A DNA stretch of 64,000 nt from Apiotrichum sp. Y4204 (GCA_025531455.1 JAMYHL010000054.1:310001-374000), one strand, 5' to 3'. Shown: positions 32,184-43,703, counted from the first letter of the stretch. Numbers and translations are program-made. The notes: a model not told the origin generated them from the sequence alone.

Positions 32184-33688
32184 ATGGCCACCGTCCTCCC
32201 CATCGAGCTCACGCTGCCCGCCGCCCCGTCAGGCTGGACCAAGCCCTCTGCCGCCGGCAAGGCGTCCGCCCCCGTCAACAGGCAGGTGTACCCCGCCGGC
32301 CCGTCGTACATTTCGTACGCGCGCCGTGAGCTGCTCCAGCGCTCATTCGCCGAGGACGACGAGGCGACGTCGTCTGCCCGTGCCGCCGCTGCTGCCAAGG
32401 CCAAGGCCAACGCCGAGGAGGTGCTCTTCCCCGGTCTTGGCGAGGAGGAGGAGGACAAGGACCTCCTCGCGTCCGACCCCAAGGAGTGGAAGAAGCAGGA
32501 CCACTACGCCATCCTCGGTCTCGGCCACCTCCGCTACCACGCAACTGACGACCACATCAAGGTTGCCCGTGAGTCGCTTGTAGAGGCAGCTAGCGGGTTC
32601 TTTTAGAATAAGCTGCCTTTCCTCTCAGGCTCATTCATGGTCACTCCCGCTGACTCCAGACCGCCGCAAGGTGCTCCGCCACCACCCCGACAAGAAGGCC
32701 GACCACGACGACGGCTTCTTCAAGTGCATCCAGAAGGGTGAGTCAAATGGCTGCGACATGCTTTGTCTTCTAGCTGCTGACAATAGCTCACGAGGTCCTT
32801 TCCAACCTCGAGAGGCGTCGCCAGTTCGACTCGGTCGACTGGAACATCCAGGACGAGGTTCCGGACCCCAAGCGCGTCCCGGCGGACAAGTACACGGAGG
32901 TGTTTGGCCCTATCTTCGTTCGCGAGGGCCGTTTCTCCAACGTTCAGCCCGTGTCCGAGTTCGGCGGACCGGACGCGTCCAAGAAGGAGGTCGAGGGCTT
33001 CTACGACTTCTGGTACAACTTTGACTCTTGGCGTTCGTTTGAGTGGCACGACAAGGAGGTCAACGAGGGCTCCGACTCGCGTGACGACAAGCGTTTCACT
33101 GAGAAGAAGAACAAGGCCGAGCGCACGCGTATGAAGAAGGAGGACAACACTCGTCTGCGTGAGCTTGTCGACAGCGTACTCGCCAACGACCCCCGCATCA
33201 AGCGCATCAAGGAGGAGGAGAAGGCCGCGCGTCTCGCCAAGAAGAAGGGCGGCGCCGCCCCCGGCAAGCCCGCCAAGCTCTCGCCCGCCGAGGCCAAGAA
33301 GGCTGCCGAGGCTGCTCGCAAGGCCGAGGAGGAGAAGAAGAAGGCCGACGCCGCCGCCAATGCCGCGTCCAAGGCCGACCGTGAGGCCGCGAAGAAGGCC
33401 AAGGAGGCTGCCCGCAAGAACCTCAAGAAGTGGAAGAAGGCCATTGCTGGCGTCATCTCCGCCTCCAACTACTTCCAGCCCGAGGGCTCTGCGCCATCCG
33501 CTGCCGTCATCGAGAAGCAGCTTGCTGAGCTTGACGCCCTCGTTGAGCTCTCCGAGCCCGAGGACGTCAAGAGCCTCAAGGAGGAGATTGAGAAGGCCGG
33601 CAACGGCGAGCCCGCCAAGGCCGTCCTCAAGGCCAAGGTTGCCGCTCTCGGTGAGAAGGGCGAGGGCAAGTTTACCGAGTTCGCCTAA
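32184..33688 (+). CDS. ZUO1: Zuotin, ribosome-associated J-protein
   Basis: Three exons: 32184-32568, 32660-32737, 32787-33688; 454 residues. The N-terminal region carries the zuotin-specific VNRQVYPAGPSY and DPKEWKKQDHYAILGLGHLRY. The J domain follows with the HPD motif (about 137-139) in KVLRHHPDKKADH across the exon 1/2 joint. Next comes the zuotin homology domain (VFGPIFVREGRFSNVQPVSEFGG, EVEGFYDFWYNFDSWRSFEW), then a highly charged Lys/Glu/Ala helix that binds rRNA, and a short C-terminal helical bundle. With an Ssz1-type Hsp70 it forms the ribosome-associated complex that assists nascent chains. Codon bias is extreme (C-ending, AAG for Lys), as expected for a highly expressed translation factor. 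Confidence 0.96.
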
Positions 33689-35170
33689 GCGCCCTCGGTG
33701 ATGTAGAGCGGTAGATCTATACATATATGCATGGTTGTAGATCGTGTCTGGCTAACAGATGTGGCGAGGCTGAAGCTGTTACTGACTCTCACCGCCATTC
33801 TTTCACTGCTGGGCAGGTTTACAGCTCCCCTCTACCTTATTGATCGGGTGAGGGCTTCGCCTCCCCGTCATCAACGCATCGGCCAGGAGAGACATCAAGT
33901 AGGCGCCCGCTACCTGTGCATTCCAGATTGACGGAGTGGACGTGGTTCCTGCCTACTCTCCATGCTCAATTGAGGCTCCCCACTGATCAATACACGGAAT
34001 GCACACTGCCCGATGCACGCGATCGTCCACTCGATCATCCTTCCTGTCGACCTCCACAGCCGTCGATCGATGACGTCGAGTGCAAGAAATCGGAGCACAA
34101 GAACCAGTCACCGAGAAGTGGGAAGCGGAGATGAAACGCACGCCGCAGGGCCACAGACACTGTGCCATCTGCGCTGGGGTACTTGGCGTTCCGTGCGCGC
34201 CGTGTGGAACAGGGTGCGTTAATAGCCGTTTGGGCGCAAGATGGATATGGGCCCTGTCGCCAGCATTGCCAAGAAACATAGGTAGGAACCACTTGGCAAT
34301 TGACTTGGGAATCGGATAAAGAACCGCGACGATGGAACCTTGCAGGCATGGAAGCGTCGAAGAAGAGTGACACCACATCCGGGCGCTTGGGACCTCCGAA
34401 CGCCGAGCACGCCGGAAGCGCCCGGTGACCTAATATCCAGCGACGCGATGCCGCCATACCCAGCGCCGGAGTGTCGTCCATCTCTTCTCACTATCTTCTT
34501 CTCGGCGACCCGAAACGCCCCGCAGCCTGAGAACCATGCACAGCATCGTGCGCACTGACCTCTGCGGACTGATTGGGGGCGGCCGAGTAAGACATTATGT
34601 CCGGACAGGCCAGTCCGACTCCGAATGAGACTTGGGTTTCAAGGCATGTGGGGTACCTGGTCGCATGGCGCTGGATAAGTATACAGGATATGAGTGTGTT
34701 AAATGACGCATGAGAAGAGCCGAGACAACAGTGACAGCTGTTAGAGCAGCTTGTAAACCCCTCGCAATCCTCGGAGGACGGTAGGGCCATACAAGTCGTC
34801 CTCGGCGGAGGGAGGACCGCATCGCCGTCCGTGGATGCGCAGGTTCAGCCGAGCACGTCAAGCATCCACACGGATCGCATTCACACGGATCATCACCCCT
34901 ATAGTGGCCGGCCTGCGTCATAGCCACACAGACCGCCATTTACAGTGCCGAGGCGGCGAGGGCCCCATGTACCACGGTACCGATCTTCTCTGGGTCCCCG
35001 GGAGTTCATCTGTTGCAATGCTGGAAGTGTGGAATGTGAGGTGCTACGAGAAATCACAAAGCGCGATAAGCGGCAGCATGCTTAGCTCACCCGCCACCAC
35101 TTTGGCATAAAAGTCGAAGCTGCCTCGTATCTCATCGCCCCCAGTTCCGAACTATTTTCGCCTCTGCACC
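33689..35170. other. 1.5 kb gene-free stretch
   Basis: Between Zuotin and a small predicted gene. Many short ORFs on both strands but none with a recognisable domain or plausible exon chain. No tRNA fold or repeat seen. The right end (about 35100-35170) should be the promoter of the following gene. Confidence 0.35.
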
Positions 35171-35845
35171 ATGCTCTACGCCAAGACGCGCTCCAACTCG
35201 TCCGTGTCGGACCGCTCCGCGTCGTCCCTTTCGTCTTTCACGTCTACCGACACGAGCTCCTCGCGCGCCGAGGACATGATGGAGCGCCTCCTAACTCAGG
35301 ACGTAAGTTTATCGTTACGAGTCGCCACTGGCGTTCTGTTCTATCCGATGGCCACTCGAATGTTTGGTCTCTGCACCCTCCTTTCTTATCTCACCGCTAC
35401 CATCCCACTCACAGACAGAACAACACCAAAGTCCATCTCTGGTCGGCGGGTAACCTTCGCATCGAGGCCCGTGACCTCTCCATGACAGCAGACGATATCG
35501 CGGACCTTCTTGCCGCCCTGCGCTCTGATAAGCGGGTGAGTGAGACAGTGAGGAGTGAGTCATGGGGGTGTAACCAGTGCTCGTTGAGTCCAATGGAAGC
35601 AAGGCTGTTCTCGGGTTGAGCCGGATGCAGGCGGTGGGACGACACTCCACTCGCGAGCACGTTTGTTGAGCCTTGTTATCGCCAGTGATGATCGTCCCTC
35701 AGCTTCTTAGGCCAGTCGCCACTCCCGATACTGACAACAGTTCGAACTCGTCAACTTTGTCCATCTCGGTGATGGTGACGAGTGGAAGGCGTCATACCGC
35801 GTCGTGTGGTCGTCGGGCAAGAACTGCGAGGCGGATTTGTCATAG
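35171..35845 (+). CDS. small hypothetical protein (117 aa)
   Basis: Three exons: 35171-35302, 35419-35535, 35741-35845, all phase 0, with GT-AG introns (116 and 205 nt). The N-terminal ~35 residues are Ser-rich (SNSSVSDRSASSLSSFTSTDTSSS). The rest is ordered-looking: NTKVHLWSAGNLRIEARDLSMTADDIADLLAALRSDKR, then FELVNFVHLGDGDEWKASYRVVWSSGKNC. It may form a small alpha/beta domain. I do not recognise the family. Consistent phases, branch sites (CTGAC before the last acceptor) and residue composition argue that it is a real gene. Confidence 0.6.
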
Positions 35846-36050
35846 TCTCACTGCGTGCCCCGATTGCGTTGCGAGACACGCTTCATGATGGTCCTTTCCC
35901 TTTCTGCCCCGTTAACTTTACATACCTGTTACGCAACGCCTGCAAAACAAGATGTGCCCTCCCCTAAATCCGATGCACGAGAGGAGTGAGGTTGTTTGTT
36001 TTCCATATCTCATGATAGGCCTTACGATGATAGGGTTTATAGATCCGAAG

Positions 36051-36090
36051 TCAGAGTCAGTGTCAGAGTCAGTGTCAGAGTCAGTGTCAT
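36051..36090. repeat. 12-bp tandem repeat between convergent genes
   Basis: The unit TCAGAGTCAGTG is repeated about 3.3 times, just downstream of the stop codons of the small hypothetical gene and Pex12 (spacer 35846-36139). The rest of the spacer holds both 3' UTRs and nothing else that I can identify. Confidence 0.85.
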
Positions 36091-36139
36091 TTGCTGCAAC
36101 AGCGTCTACCTTGTGTCATTCTCCGCACTTGTCCTACAA

Positions 36140-37332
36140 CTAAACCAACACCCTTCTAAGATCCTCAGGCTGCACCTCTACTCCCGTAATGGGGCAGCGC
36201 CCCTTACCAGCCTCTCCGGCTTCTCCTTCGCCGGCGATCGCATCCCATCCACAACGCCAGCAGACAACCCAGCCGGAAGGGAGGATTGCCGGGTTGGCCC
36301 ACTTGCCTTTACAGATTGGGCAATGACCGTATCCTGCGACATCGATGGAGTAAGCTTGTGCCTCGGGCTTCTCGCCTGGCGGTGGTGTCGGCGGCGGGGT
36401 GAGAATGCCGGACTCGGGAAGAATGGGAAGAGGGCGCGGAGGGCGGACAGATGTGTGCAGCGACGCAGTCGCCTGTGTTGTTGGGAGGGAGCGCGGCGAA
36501 GTAGGCGAGTACCACCACTGTGCAAACTTGAGCGCAAGAAGGAGAGGCGGGAGAAGCGGCGGAAGCTTGGCAAGTAGCCCTGTTCCTTCGTTCTCGTCGA
36601 TGTCGCGCACGACGCGCACGCCCAGCCACTTGTGCCATGGACGGTAGCAGTCCGTCTTGTTGAAGAGGTATGCGAAATCGTACGCGAGCAGCGTGCCCTC
36701 AAACGCGGTAATTGCGACGGGGTACAGCTTAACAAAGAGCTTCTGCAGGCGGCTAAGTGGCGGTCCTTGATCCGAGATGAGCAGGTCGGGGTCATTCTGC
36801 GTCGACCAGCGGTCAAATGCATCGTCTGCCCTTGCACGCAGATACGGCAGGCCGACCAGTATCAGCAGCATGCCCCACCGCTGGCGGTTCGAGAGACGGG
36901 GCGTCGCCGTATGCGTCGAGCCCAGCCGCGGCGTCGGGATCGTGGCTGGTGCGAGCTTAAGCTGATAAAAGTGCTCGGACAGCGATGCGTCTGTTGTGAG
37001 CGTTGCCTTCAGAGGACGCCGTTGGTGACCAACTGCTCACCATGCTTCCACAGGTGATGGCGCTCGAGGAGGAGCAGCACGAGCGCAAATGCCTCTTCGT
37101 GGCGGTTGACGACGCGGAGGAAGTATCGCGGGTAGTGTTGTGCGAGGTACTACTGTCAGCGCAGAAGTGGGCAATGTTTCCGGCTCACGGTCAAGACGTA
37201 GCGGAACACCGGGTGCAGCACGCTCCGGAGCTGTTCCTCGGGGACGATCTCGACGAGGTGCGGACGGAGGTGCTCGTTGCTCGGCCCCGCCTCGGGAAAG
37301 AGCGGGGCGGGCGCACGTTCTGTGTCGGCCAT
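36140..37332 (-). CDS. PEX12: peroxisome biogenesis factor Pex12
   Basis: Three exons on the minus strand: 37332-37189, 37149-37041, 36990-36140; 367 residues. The N-terminal region reads LRSVLHPVFRYVLTYLAQHYPRYFLRVVNRHEEAFALVLLLLERHHLWKH, matching the Pex2/Pex12 N-terminal domain. SEHFYQLKL then precedes several hydrophobic segments (WGMLLILVGLPYL, LPPLLPPLLLALKFAQWW). The C-terminus is the degenerate RING of Pex12: CPICKGKWANPAILPSGWVVCWRC ... GRCPITG. Pex12 is a membrane E3 subunit, with Pex2 and Pex10, that monoubiquitinates the PTS receptor Pex5 for recycling. The acceptor of intron 1 is CAGTAG; only the second AG keeps the frame. Intron 2 must use the acceptor at 36991 (50 nt) to restore the frame. 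Divergent from URA3. Confidence 0.92.
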
Positions 37333-37675
37333 GGCTGATGGGTGATGGAGAAACGGAGGTTGTGAGATGTGATGTGGAGAACTTGGGGTGGTCCATGTCG
37401 TGCCGGATATGAGAGGAGCCGAGCATGGGGCGCCGAACCCGAGCTCGGAGCCAGGACGGGGATCACCGTGTACGTACGTACGTTGTACGTTATCCGTTAA
37501 TCTGAAATTCTCGCGCGAGAACCATATGCAAACCACGCTAAGGGCATTAAATATCACGTGATGAGATGTTGATGAGATTTCGAGATCGAATGGCACCGAT
37601 TGTCTTTGGCCAGCTCTCGATGAGGAAATCAGCATTCCGAGCACTTTGCATCTAGATTATTTCAGCAATCCCACA
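37333..37675. promoter_or_regulatory. divergent spacer Pex12 / URA3
   Basis: 343 bp between divergent start codons. It contains a TACG tetranucleotide run at 37471-37484 with a further TGTACGT beside it, forming a self-complementary GTACGTAC patch, and a CACGTGATGAGATGTTGATGAG segment near 37556. These could be factor sites, but none is proven. Confidence 0.45.
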
Positions 37676-38619
37676 ATGGCACCGCACCCGACCACTCTGA
37701 AGACGTACGCGGACCGCGCGGTCGCGCATCCGAATCCAACGGCGCGTCGCCTTCTTGAGATTATGGACCGCAAGAAGACCAACCTCTGTGTCTCGGTCGA
37801 TGTCACAAAGTCGGCCGACGTGCTCGAGGTCGTGAGGCGCGTTGCGCCGAGTGTGTGCATGGTCAAGGTGTGTTGCGCGTGGAGAAGAGCACTATTGAGC
37901 AGAGTGCTGGGAGGCTATCACAAACCGCGTGTTGCAGCCGCCGTTCGCGAACTGACCCCAGACCCACATCGACATCATCGAGGACTTCACTCCTGCCCTG
38001 ACCGCCGAGCTGGCCAAACTCGCAGACGAGCACGACTTTATCATCTTCGAGGACCGCAAGTTTGCAGACATTGGTACGCATTCTCACATGCCTTTCACTG
38101 ACAGTAGGCAACACCGTCTCGCTGCAGTACTCGTCCGGCGTACACCGCATCGCCGAGTGGTCGCACATGACGAACGCACACCCCCTCCCTGGCCCCGGCA
38201 TCATTACCGGCCTTGGAACGGTCGGCAAGCCGCTCGGCCGTGCGCTTCTTCTGCTGGCTGAGATGTCGTCCGCCGGTAACCTCGCGACTGGCGAGTATAC
38301 CAAGACTGCGGTACGCATGGCACGCGAGGCTGGCCGCGACTGGGTCGTCGGCTTCATTGCCATGGGCCGTGTCGATGCTGACGGCGACGACGACTTCCTC
38401 GTCCTCACCCCCGGTGTCGGCCTTGTTGCCAAGGGCGACAAGCTTGGGCAGCAGTATCGCACCCCCCGCGAGGTCGTCTACGACTCGGGGTGCGACGTCA
38501 TCATTGTGGGCCGCGGAATCTACGGTGTCCAGGGCGGACCTGAGGCCGTCCTTGCTGAAGCGGAGAAGTACCGCCAGGAGGGCTGGAAGGCGTACGAGGA
38601 GCGCCTCACCAAGGCGTAG
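37676..38619 (+). CDS. URA3: orotidine 5'-phosphate decarboxylase
   Basis: Three exons: 37676-37867, 37962-38073, 38108-38619; 271 residues. Family motifs in order: [17 protein letters not shown] with the substrate Asp, and [16 protein letters not shown], the catalytic Lys-Asp network (D-x-K-x2-D) that spans the second splice joint. The [11 protein letters not shown] loop, [19 protein letters not shown] and [11 protein letters not shown] (phosphate-binding Arg) follow. It makes UMP from OMP in pyrimidine synthesis and is usually a dimeric cytosolic enzyme. Intron 2 is 34 nt and ends in a CAGTAG double acceptor; the downstream AG gives the conserved DIGNT, the upstream one would insert a valine. 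Confidence 0.97.
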
Positions 38620-38805
38620 ATATACCATCAAAATCAATTGTAGCTTCTGAAACAGGGACAGAAGCGCTAGTCACAGTGTAGAGTTACATGCATGCGTTGA
38701 GGAACAGACCCGTGGCCTTGTTGGCTGCTTCGATCATTGCCTGTATTGTGCTTGTCATCTGCCGACCACCTCCCTCGTTACCATGTGAATGCGGGGGTGG
38801 GTTGT

Positions 38806-40581
38806 CTAATCAGAGTCCACGGAAATGTAGTCGTCCTCGTCGTACTCCTCGTACTCCTCACCAAACATGAAGTCGTCTTCGTCCAGCATGGTCGAGTCAA
38901 TGACCTCCTCTCGTGTTGGGTTGCGAGGGGCAGGAGTAGAAGCCGGAGAGGGGCTGGCGGCGGCACGGCGCTTGTGACCCGAGAGCGTGTTCCCACTTCC
39001 GAGATTGGCCCATGGGTCAGGCTTCTCCTCATCCTCGTCGGCCGGCGCCGGTTCTGGCTGTGCAGCTTGCTGGGGAGCACGTCCACGACGGCTGAGGCTA
39101 TTACCCTCTCCCTGGAATGAAACTGGCGGAGCGGGACCCTTTGCCACCTCCTTGGCCCGCTTCCGCTTCGCGTCGGCCTTCTCATCGAACGGGATGTACT
39201 TGTAGCCAAAGAAGAACTTGCCGGCCGGGAGCACAAGCGCGGCAGGAACTTGGCGATCCTGGTCCAGGCTGTCCGTCGTGATGACGCGGGGCCCACTATC
39301 ATATCAGCTTGACGTCCTAAACCGCAAGCTGCCACCCACGTGAAACGGTTAATTTTGCTTGACGGATCCACCTCCTCGATCTTCTTCGCCAGGCCCTTCC
39401 CCTTGACCTTCCTTCCGCTGAGACTGTGGCCAACACCCATGAAGCTCTCCATTGCGCCATCCCCGGACCCCTGTGTCCGGATGGATGCAGAAGACACAGG
39501 GCGCGAGCTGTCCTGTGACGCGAGTGTCTTGCCACCGAGATCAATTTTGAGCTTATCAGCCATCGTAGGAATAGGAGCTGGGGCCGGGCGCGGTGGCTCG
39601 ACGTAGCCAACTGGTGTCTCAAAGTCCACTTCGAGATCCGTGTCAATAATGGAGATACCGGGCCCTTCCGGCAAGGTTTCCATGACGAGGAATTCGAAGG
39701 TGTGCGAAGTGTACGAGATCTCAATGATGTCGCCCTTGCTGAGGGCTGAGTAGGTTCGAAGTGCGGACTCGAGACTGATGAGTGAGCTTTGAATCCTACA
39801 AATGCTTACACTGCCTTGGGATCTGTGACCTCGAGGAAGTCCACAGATTGAGCTTGAATCTTGACCCTCTTGCCCTTGGGGAGCGCAGCACCAGTCAGAC
39901 GGACGGGATCGCCTTCGTTGAGGTTCAGAGTCTTCATCATCTGAACGGGTTAGCCACTGACCGGAGCCGCAGAACTCCATGGCTTACCCAAGCTGGCAAA
40001 TGAACCACACCCTCCTCGGCAATAAACTCGAGGACACCCGCATGAGTCTGGTTAACTTGAGGATTGCGGGGATTGCGCAGCTGGAATGTCCATGGTCCCT
40101 CGATATCGAGAGAGGCTGATTGTCAGTGGCGAATTGGGGATGAGAGCTCAGTCAACTCACTGAGCTTGGCCAGCGCCGAGGGTGGCATGATGACTACAAC
40201 AGTCAGCGCTCAGTCCATCCGCATGCAATGACCACTTACTCTTGCCACCGTACATGAGCTGTGGGCGCTCATGTCCGTGCGCCATGGTAGCCACTGAGAA
40301 CGCCTTGAAATAGTCATCATACAGGCTGCACAGTAAGCAAACACGCTGCAAGCGAGAACATCTCAAGCTTACTGAGCCGGAGGGGGTCTTCCATAGCGCG
40401 CTCCCATGCCACCCATACCACCCATCAACGATGCGAGGAAGCCACTAGGCCCCGCTTGAGGGGATGGGAAGTCGAGGTCGTCTGGACGAGTTAGCCCTTA
40501 CTCATGTGGAACCGGCAAACTCTTCAGAATGGCTTGCACCACTCAGAACACCAACGCACCTTCGTTGTAGCCGTGATTCAT
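38806..40581 (-). CDS. UFD1: ubiquitin fusion degradation protein Ufd1
   Basis: Eight exons on the minus strand: 40581-40560, 40481-40373, 40325-40240, 40193-40161, 40115-39988, 39940-39810, 39774-39340, 39295-38806; 477 residues. The UT3 double-psi barrel domain is clear: GGKIIMPPSALAKLTSLDIEGPWTFQL, GVLEFIAEEGVVHLPAWMMKTL, DFLEVTDPKAVLESALR, IIEISYTSHTFEFLVMET and SIIDTDLEVDFETPVGYVEP. Downstream are a FSGxGxSL-like element (FMGVGHSLSGRK) and a C-terminal FQGEGNSLSRRGR motif, which bind Cdc48/Npl4. The tail is acidic (DEDDFMFGEEYEEYDEDDYISVDSD). Ufd1-Npl4 is the Cdc48/p97 cofactor that extracts ubiquitinated substrates in ERAD and chromatin. First exon is only 22 nt and another exon only 33 nt. 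Confidence 0.95.
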
Positions 40582-41776
40582 GGTGGCGAGGGATGTAGGC
40601 AAACTGTTGAGATGTGATGAGCAAAAACGAGATAGAATAGTTGCACAGATTTGTGGATGTGTGCAAAGCACTTGATGGGGCTTGCACAATCCTCGACGCG
40701 ACAGCGTAGACTGTGATGTGTGTCGTCACTTCTGCATCACGTGACTAGTGGATAGTGGAGCTCTTAAACCCGCTTAACCACGCGATCTGTTGACGCCCCC
40801 AGGCCCCAGGCCTCAGGTCCCGCCACCCGCGGCCACCCGGAAGCGCACCACATCTTTTTAATGTGTGGCGCTTTGCGTTGTGGCATTTCATAGGGACCGA
40901 AGCAGCTGTCTGGTGGCATAGTGAATCTACATGGCGTTGATGGAAGCTTAGCTTACTTGCTTTTACCGCTCTTCAGAAGTGACAGTGATATGTTGTGCTT
41001 GTTAGACGTGGTTGTGGTCACTGTTGTCTCGAGGGGTGACAGCCCTGACAGGACATTGAACTGAAGATCCGAAGGCGATGGTGAAACGCTCTGTCGTTTG
41101 TTATCTGGAGTCCCCAGATCGACATTGAAGATACAGCTAGGCTCTCCGGAAAGCCAATCGCATAGTACTTTGTGGAACAACACTTCCAGATTGTCAGCAT
41201 TACTCCTTTATCTCCTCAACTCGATCTCTTGCCATCGTTGTCGCAGCACAATTCTTTCACTGGAATGAGCCAGGGACCATGAGCTCGCGAACCCGATTCT
41301 GCCCCGCCAGTGTTGGTTGGTTAGGAGGATCTTGGTTTTGTCGTCTTCCTTTTGCTCTCTACAGTCCCGGTAAGCCTTGGTAGCTCTTCTCTTCGGACCG
41401 CCCGTCTTCCCTCTTCGTTCACTCTCTACGCACGCCCATGATCTGGACAGCCTTGGCCTTCCCTCTCTCATCCTTCCCTCTCTCATCAACCACCCTACAA
41501 CACTTCACGGTTTTGTTATATAAACTTATCTTCCCCTCTTCGTCACTTTCTCGTTTTACTCTCATCCTCACTGCAACTCTCTCCTTCTCCCTATCACAAC
41601 GTCATTCTTACAGCTTTATATCCTACCTTCTCAAGGACTTCTCACTGGTCACTCGCTACCCCGTTTACTCACCCTGACCGCCCTGCACTTATTGCTTGGC
41701 CACTAAGGACGACACTCTGCCTGCGCTCTCTTCCTTCAACACTTATTCCTTAGAAACTGCTACCCAACTTCCTCAC
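40582..41776. other. 1.2 kb divergent spacer Ufd1 / RRM protein
   Basis: Contains both promoters. The right half (about 41390-41775) is strongly CT-rich and probably is a long 5' UTR of the RRM gene. ORFs in it are not family-like. Nothing else recognised. Confidence 0.4.
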
Positions 41777-43463
41777 ATGCAGTCTCCAGACAACGACCTC
41801 CTCGAAGTGAGGGTCTACGGTCTCAACATCAGTAGTGAGTCTCCTTAGATCCGACACGTAAAGCTCATATCAAGTTACTACCGAGGCCCTTAGCGAGTTC
41901 TTGGGTAATAGTGGTAAGTACATCGTGACTTCGCTGCTTTGATCTCAATGTCCACTGAATTCTCCTTCAGTTCGTATTCGTGGCATTCTTCTACACGCTC
42001 CAACCCAAGGCGCTTTCCAGTGGGCCCAAGTCTGGGTGGGGACGGAGGTCGAGGTAGCAAGCCTGCTCAGTCTCCGTTCCACCCTAGCGGTCAACGGCAT
42101 GTGAGTGAACAGCAATGGCGAAGACCTTCTGACCACAGCACCATCATGCGCTTTGAGAAGCAAGCCCCGAAAACGCCGCCCCAGAACTCCTGGGACCTGG
42201 TTTCGCAGCTTACTAGAACGGCCCAGCCTTCACTCTCGTCAACAGGCATCCTCAAGTCTTCACTTCCAGGCCCTTCAAGCTCTATCTTTGGTCGCAACGA
42301 CGCGACTTCGAACCTTCCTCGCAACCTTTACGTTCTCAACCTTCCTCTAGACCTTACTCAGTGAGAAGAACGGACCTGAGCCTCCTAACTTGCAGGGCGG
42401 AGTTCAAGGAGCTGTTTACTGCGCATGGTATGGTTGAACACGCCATCTTGCTTTCACAGCTTGATGGTATCGGTCGCCGCAGGTGAGCTCATAGTGATTG
42501 AACCCAACGTTAATGGCAGGGGCTTTGTTCTGATGTCCCTTCACCGCGAGGCCCTTGAAGTCATGCAGCACATGCACGGCAAGTGGATTGAGTAAGTCCA
42601 CAATGTGATTAGTGTTAATGTCAGCGGTTTCAAGCTTGACGTCTCGTGGGCGCTTGTTCAGCGTGAAGCCAAGAGCCTTCCTAACTGTAAGTAACGAATG
42701 AGGTTTATAAGCTGATTGTAGCCACTCTTCCCAACCGTGTCGTCCATCCCCCCACGATTCCCTCTCGTCGTGACCCTTCGCCCGAATGTGCAGTGATTGT
42801 TGATAATCTTGTGAGTGACTACCTACTCGGTCTTGCTAAAAATGACAGGACGTGAACCTATTCCCCGATGCCGAGACGATTGGTACCATCTTCCGTTCTT
42901 TTGGTCCCATCGTCCGCGTCGTCAAGCTGTCCCAGGCCCCCTTGTCGGTCCTTATTCAGTTCGAGCATGCCGGTTCCGCTGCTTCACTGATCAATGCCAA
43001 TGGACTTCGCCTCGGCGACCGCATTCTCGTCACCCGCAGCCTGACCGCTGCCAGCAGCCCGTCCACTACCCTTGTCGACTCGCCAATCAACAACAACCAC
43101 TTCATGAGCGCCAGCGGCATGACCAGAGCTAGCTCACCTCCCAACTTCAACAGCTTCGATCCCTTCGGAGAAAACATCAACTGGATGGACCAAGGTGGCC
43201 GCATTAGGCTCCCCATCACTCCCCAGTCCTTATCTCGTCGCCCTACACGCCTGAATGCCGAGTCGCAGCCCTTCGTTCCTTCTTTCGATTTGAAGCCCGC
43301 TGAGTTTGAGCCTCAGATGTCTCCTTCCCGGAAGCTTTCGTTCCACAACACGGGCTCCACCTCGAATCTCCCCGCGACTCCTTCCCCCAACAAGTCGGAT
43401 TCGCCCAGCTGGCTGTCCGCCAAGTCGCACCACAGCGACATGACGGTCGTCAGTGACCGTTAG
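41777..43463 (+). CDS. RNA-binding protein with two or three RRM domains
   Basis: Eight exons in the preferred model: 41777-41834, 41971-42100, 42139-42360, 42396-42482, 42520-42591, 42625-42686, 42722-42810, 42849-43463; 444 residues. A first, weak RRM-like part is LEVRVYGLNI ... GAFQWAQVWVGTEVEVASLL. RRM A reads NLYVLNLPLDLTQAEFKELFTAHG, then RRRGFVLMSLHREALEVMQHMHG (RNP2 and RNP1). RRM B reads CAVIVDNLDVNLFPDAETIGTIFRSFGPIVRVVKL, then SVLIQFEHAGSAASLINANG. The C-terminal 130 residues are Ser/Pro/Asn-rich and disordered. The nearest known proteins are fungal post-transcriptional regulators with several RRMs; I cannot name an orthologue. Six introns are 33-38 nt. The first intron (41835-41970) could hide a small optional exon near 41894. 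Confidence 0.78.
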
Positions 43464-43703
43464 GGGGTAAGGGTTTGATTACAATTAAATTCTGACAGCA
43501 AGATTGACCAGTAGACCTATTTTGTCGGATGACACCCCATCCTCTCCTGCTTTCGTACTTTGTAGCCTGCGCCCGTTCTTCTGCGACCCACCGTTCTCCA
43601 TTTTCCATACACGTCGCCTATATGGCCCATCCCAGTGTGTGCTGTTGCACGCCCATCTGTGCATGACTGAGCCCTATGCATCAATGTCGTCGAATCGTAT
43701 ATA

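Noticed and set aside
32720..33724. 334-codon minus-strand ORF rich in Leu/Gly
   Set aside because: Antisense shadow of the Lys/Glu/Ala-rich Zuotin exon 3; the poly-Leu stretches are reversed AAG/GAG codons.
37041..37149. Pex12 intron 2 with acceptor at the TCTGAAG site
   Set aside because: That acceptor leads to a quick stop; the CACAACAG acceptor 16 nt later restores SEHFYQLK of the family.
38778..39980. 400-codon minus-strand ORF overlapping Ufd1
   Set aside because: Out of frame with the Ufd1 motifs; the correct frame with introns gives the conserved UT3 domain.
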